The notes under the pieces were generated by a model that saw only the letters and a list, made by a program, of their open reading frames with translations, did no database searches and was not told the DNA's origin. From NCBI GenBank assembly GCA_013297575.1, contig JAAFHO010000185.1:1-9063 (forward strand): a stretch of DNA of 9,063 nucleotides. The letters are read 5' to 3'. A program made the translations under genes and the position numbers. Below are positions 6,602-9,063 of this stretch, in pieces; position 1 is the stretch's first letter, and every line of letters starts with the position of its first letter. This DNA is from Chitinophagales bacterium. Its GTDB lineage: Bacteria; Bacteroidota; Bacteroidia; Chitinophagales; Saprospiraceae.

Positions 6602-6618
6602 AAGTACCAAAAGTACCA
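6601..6618. repeat. Two direct copies of aaagtacca inside the promoter region
   Basis: The 9-base unit aaagtacca occurs at 6601-6609 and 6610-6618 without a gap and is followed by an A-run. It sits immediately upstream of the -7 element of the T9SS gene, in the gap to the divergent helical protein gene. Placement suits an operator, but no regulator is known, and a low-complexity origin is possible. Confidence 0.5.
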
Positions 6619-6658
6619 AAAAAATTACACTTTTCAAAAATTATTCTCAAACCGATCT

Positions 6659-8098
6659 ATGCGCAATACTTTTTTAATCGAAACTTTAAAATGGTTAAAG
6701 CCGGATGAAATATTAGAATTAGAATTATTTATTGATGCCAAGTTCCATAATGGCAGTAATTTGCGCATGGATGTCATCAGGCTTTTTGATTATGTTAAAG
6801 ATGCCTATCCCGATTTTGATGAAGTAGTAATAAACAGGAAACGCGTATATGAAAATGTATTTCCTGGCCTACCCGAGATTGCGAGTAAATTAGAAAAAGT
6901 AACTTCGGAACTTTATCGCTTAGTAAAGGAGTATTTATTGTGGAAAAACTACCAAAAACCTTCGAACCAGTTTGATAAATCCTTGGATTGGGTAAAAGTA
7001 TTAAAGGCATTATCCGTTAATGATAAAATAGAACCTGCGCTCCAGCGCATCGAAAAAGATTTCTTTCTGGAAAAACCCATGTCGGCGTTCCTATTTTTTC
7101 AACGCTTCCAGTTGGAATACGAAAAACATGAATGGATGAATTTAATGAATAAATCGCGGAATGATATTAATCTGAATAATACGATTAATAGCCTTTGCTC
7201 ATTTTTTGAGATATTCAGACTCGAATTATTGAACCTGTTATTACTTCAGCAAAAAGTAACCTATTTTAAAATCCCTGATCTTATCCAAAAAAATATTGAG
7301 ACAAAATTAATCTTTGTACCTAATGATGACAATATCATTCTTCATTTTTCCCGGAAAATCCATGAACTGCTCCAACAAAAAGAACCTGAATATGAGGCGT
7401 TTGAGGGACTGCTCGACGAACTAAAAAACAATGAGTTGATGATCGTTCCCCAAACCTTGAAAACCTATTATACCTACCTACGGAATATTTGTACCCTGAT
7501 GCTAAATATCGGCCATAATGAAATGCGGTTGGTTTTGATTATTCATCGGTTGCAAAAGGACAATTTAGAACGGGGATACTTATACTATGAAGGCAAACTG
7601 CATACTACGACATTAGGCAGCATAACAAAGATAGCGGTCATGGCAGGAAATATTGATTGGGCATTAGAAGTGATTGAGACACACAAGGAAAGAATGTTTG
7701 GCGATATAGAAACTGATGATTACTACAACATTAATAAGGCCATTTGCCTTTTTGAAAAAGGTGCATTCGAGCAAGCATTGGAACTCATCCCTCCAGTATC
7801 GTCCAATATAGTTTATCATTTGATAGCAAGGCGATTGGAAATTATGTGTTATTACGAACTAAACTCGGAACTGCTCCTGTATAAAATAGAGGCATTTAAA
7901 GTGTATATTTGGAGGGCCTCTGAAAAACCATTATCGGAGTCACTCAGTTCGACCAATAAATCATTTATCAATCTACTGCTCCAACTTGTTGCCATACCTA
8001 AAGGAGATAAGGCCAAATTTGCCCGGTTGGAAAAACGGATTATAGAAAAAGGCGAAGTGGCAGAATCTAGGTGGTTGTTGTCGAAGGTACGCGTGTAA
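6659..8098 (+). CDS. All-helical protein of unknown function, TPR-like in its C-terminal half
   Basis: Protein of 479 residues without a signal peptide or membrane segment, so probably cytoplasmic. It is rich in Leu, Glu, Lys, Ile and Asn and looks helical throughout. The N-terminal part (1-97) has a recognisable layout: LKPDEILELELFIDAKFHN (13-31), then VIRLFDYVKDAYPDFDE (39-55), VYENVFPG (63-70) and a helix ending EYLLWKNY (91-98). From memory, proteins with this opening recur in many copies in Saprospiraceae and are annotated only as hypothetical. Residues about 320-400 contain helix pairs like tetratricopeptide repeats (AGNIDWALEVIE, 329-340; LFEKGAFEQALELIP, 364-378), suggesting a protein-binding scaffold. 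It is divergent from the T9SS cargo gene across 106 bases, so common control is possible. No catalytic motif is visible. No promoter of the TAnnTTTG type was found in front of it. Confidence 0.85.
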   Translation: MRNTFLIETLKWLKPDEILELELFIDAKFHNGSNLRMDVIRLFDYVKDAYPDFDEVVINRKRVYENVFPGLPEIASKLEKVTSELYRLVKEYLLWKNYQKPSNQFDKSLDWVKVLKALSVNDKIEPALQRIEKDFFLEKPMSAFLFFQRFQLEYEKHEWMNLMNKSRNDINLNNTINSLCSFFEIFRLELLNLLLLQQKVTYFKIPDLIQKNIETKLIFVPNDDNIILHFSRKIHELLQQKEPEYEAFEGLLDELKNNELMIVPQTLKTYYTYLRNICTLMLNIGHNEMRLVLIIHRLQKDNLERGYLYYEGKLHTTTLGSITKIAVMAGNIDWALEVIETHKERMFGDIETDDYYNINKAICLFEKGAFEQALELIPPVSSNIVYHLIARRLEIMCYYELNSELLLYKIEAFKVYIWRASEKPLSESLSSTNKSFINLLLQLVAIPKGDKAKFARLEKRIIEKGEVAESRWLLSKVRV

Positions 8099-8107
8099 AG
8101 AGGGTAT

Positions 8108-8179
8108 AAAAATGACGTAACAATAAACCATGCTTTTTCGAGAACAAACTGCGAAAAGAATAATTTATCGTTACGTCGT
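8108..8179 (-). terminator. Long stem-loop between two converging genes, terminator of lipoprotein B
   Basis: Arms of 15 bases at 8112-8126 and 8165-8179 pair with one mismatch and one G-U. The 38-base loop holds a second small stem (8135-8140 with 8152-8157). Read on the minus strand the structure begins 16 bases past the stop at 8195 and ends in UUUUU (8112-8108). The plus side has no U-run, though the stem may still affect the end of the helical protein transcript. Confidence 0.7.
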
Positions 8180-8194
8180 TACTAAATGCTCGTA

Positions 8195-8821
8195 TTACCA
8201 GCAATAATTAATTGTACAGCAGTAAGTGCCAAGTTTTACTACAGGTTGTGTAAATGGCGTATTCAAAGTACGCACCAAATCATAGCAAGCACAATCGCTG
8301 GGTGTTACTCTGTGTATTGTAAATTTGCAAGTACCCGCTGTATTACAACCACTAGAGCCGCTAACACTGGCAGAGATAGATGGGCAAGTTGTGGGACATG
8401 GGATCACACCTGAAATATAAACATTGCCGCTGGTAAGGCATGACGACGAAGAGAAACTACCACAAGCTCCAATATTGACAGCCATATAGTTGAATGCTGC
8501 ACCAGTTAATGGGCGTACTTCTATGGTATATAAATCAGTAGTACGTTCAGTAACTGCATCTGGTTGCTTTTTTACAAACTCAGTAAGCCATGTTTCCGAG
8601 GGGTTTTCTACCCAATTGTCGCCATCGACTTGAAAAAAAGCAGATTTTCCAGCATTTTGGTACTCTTTTACCAAATTTTTGTAATAATCTATTCGGCTCT
8701 CTACAACTGTTTTTGTGGGTGTAGCTGTCGTAGTTGGTATTTGTGGTTCCTTGTTGCAAAAAGTGAACAAAAGAGCAGCAACCAATAATGCCAAAGCGGA
8801 TAATAGTGATTTTACTTTCAT
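8195..8821 (-). CDS. Cysteine-rich small lipoprotein B
   Basis: Protein of 208 residues. Its signal peptide (hydrophobic core about 6-20) ends at Cys22 in FTFC, followed by NKEPQIPTTT, the same tether as in the protein at 4558-5004. Residues 39-105 form a charged, partly helical insert (IDYYKNLVKEYQNAGKSA, then WVENPSETWLTEFVKKQPDA) that the shorter paralogue lacks. Residues 106-208 are Ser/Thr/Cys-rich with eleven cysteines: 120, 128, 142, 146, 159, 165, 177, 179, 201, 202 and 207. After export these could form several disulfides. No named domain was recognised. It begins 144 bases downstream of the stop of the partial gene at the right edge. No promoter of the TAnnTTTG type is visible in that gap, so it may depend on read-through past the stem-loop at 8865-8900 or on an atypical promoter. 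Confidence 0.8.
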   Translation of the reverse strand: MKVKSLLSALALLVAALLFTFCNKEPQIPTTTATPTKTVVESRIDYYKNLVKEYQNAGKSAFFQVDGDNWVENPSETWLTEFVKKQPDAVTERTTDLYTIEVRPLTGAAFNYMAVNIGACGSFSSSSCLTSGNVYISGVIPCPTTCPSISASVSGSSGCNTAGTCKFTIHRVTPSDCACYDLVRTLNTPFTQPVVKLGTYCCTINYCW

Positions 8822-8832
8822 GTGTATTAGAA

Positions 8833-8855
8833 AAATTAAGCGTTAAAAAATGACT
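8833..8855 (-). promoter_or_regulatory. Leader element of lipoprotein B
   Basis: On the minus strand this reads AGTCATTTTTTAAC followed by GCTTAATTT, 11 bases before the ATG. The first part recurs before lipoprotein A (5026-5015), and the whole recurs with few changes before the T9SS gene (6574-6553). Conservation among genes with different products suggests a role in expression, which is an inference. Confidence 0.45.
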
Positions 8856-8864
8856 AGTCTTAAA

Positions 8865-8900
8865 GTGAGGCCACCTTGAAATAAATTAAAGTGACCTCAC
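8865..8900 (-). terminator. Stem-loop after the partial lipoprotein gene C
   Basis: On the minus strand a 13-bp stem (8888-8900 with 8865-8877) pairs fully, with two G-U wobbles, around a 10-base loop. It lies 65 bases past the stop at 8966. After the stem comes only UUUAAG, weaker than the U-tracts of the other terminators, so it may be leaky. Its core (GGTCACTT and, on the other arm, AGGTG) repeats that of the terminator at 4451-4485. Confidence 0.65.
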
Positions 8901-8965
8901 ATGAGAAAATGTTAATCGAATCTCAGTCGAATTTAGGAAGTTTGTTTTACTTTAGATTTCAATGC

Positions 8966-9063
8966 CTAGCTTGGGTTGCAGAAATTGTCGATTTTTACTA
9001 CGATTTGTGGTACTTGATTAATAGCATTTGTTGGTGCAAAATTGTACACCTTAACCACCGGAC
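8966..9063 (-). CDS. C-terminal end of a third small lipoprotein paralogue (C), cut by the window edge
   Basis: Only the last 31 codons and a TAG stop lie in the window. The frame reads PVVKVYNFAPTNAINQ, then VVKIDNFCNPS at the end. The ending resembles IRIDNNCIPL of the protein at 4558-5004: a basic residue, IDN, one residue, Cys, one residue, Pro, one final residue. The preceding PTN is also shared. The terminators that follow the two genes are similar too. The rest of the gene, including any signal peptide, lies beyond 9063, so the lipoprotein call is by homology only. Confidence 0.65.
   Translation of the reverse strand, partial: PVVKVYNFAPTNAINQVPQIVVKIDNFCNPS

Noticed and set aside
8966..9063. 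Fragment belonging to lipoprotein B as one gene
   Set aside because: The frame has a clear TAG stop, followed by a stem-loop and a separate signal peptide for B, so it is the end of a different gene.
1..9063. tRNA genes, transposases or phage functions
   Set aside because: None was recognised by eye on either strand; the intergenic gaps hold only short stem-loops and repeats.

Overview
The window looks like chromosomal DNA of a Bacteroidota bacterium, probably from the Saprospiraceae or a close relative. Four things point that way: a secreted protein ending in a type A sorting domain of the type IX secretion system (T9SS), several lipoproteins with short Bacteroidota-style signal peptides, A/T-rich translation starts without Shine-Dalgarno sequences, and -7 elements of the TAnnTTTG type. 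The family-level placement rests on recollection of one protein type (the helical protein at 6659-8098) and is less certain.

Left part (1-1340). Five 21-bp direct repeats run off the left edge, followed by an untranslated stretch with one inverted repeat. Then, on the minus strand, come a hypothetical lipoprotein (310-1002) and, upstream of it with an ATGA overlap, a 68-codon frame (999-1205) whose end looks like the last strands of a T9SS sorting domain.

Glycan part (1341-4312). A 726-residue plus-strand exported protein joins a glycoamylase/GH144-like domain to a serine-esterase domain. It converges on a DUF1080 (3-keto-disaccharide hydrolase family) lipoprotein, and the two stop codons interlock in four bases. 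Together they suggest breakdown of a glucose-containing, possibly ester-decorated glycan in the cell envelope. No SusC/SusD pair, transporter or regulator is present in the window.

Right part (4313-9063). Three small minus-strand genes belong together: 4558-5004, 8195-8821 and one cut by the right edge (8966-9063). The two with visible starts share signal peptide, leader and N-terminal tether. The first and third share their C-terminal residues and a closely similar terminator. Between them lies a divergent pair: a T9SS-exported fibronectin type III protein (5395-6552, minus) and a cytoplasmic all-helical protein of unknown function (6659-8098, plus). Every minus-strand gene from 4558 rightward is followed by a stem-loop, three of them with a clear U-tract, so these look like separate small transcripts rather than one operon. 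The leader motif of the small lipoprotein genes also precedes the T9SS gene, which hints at common expression.

No tRNA, rRNA, CRISPR array, transposase or phage gene was seen. All functional calls come from reading motifs by eye; no database search was possible.
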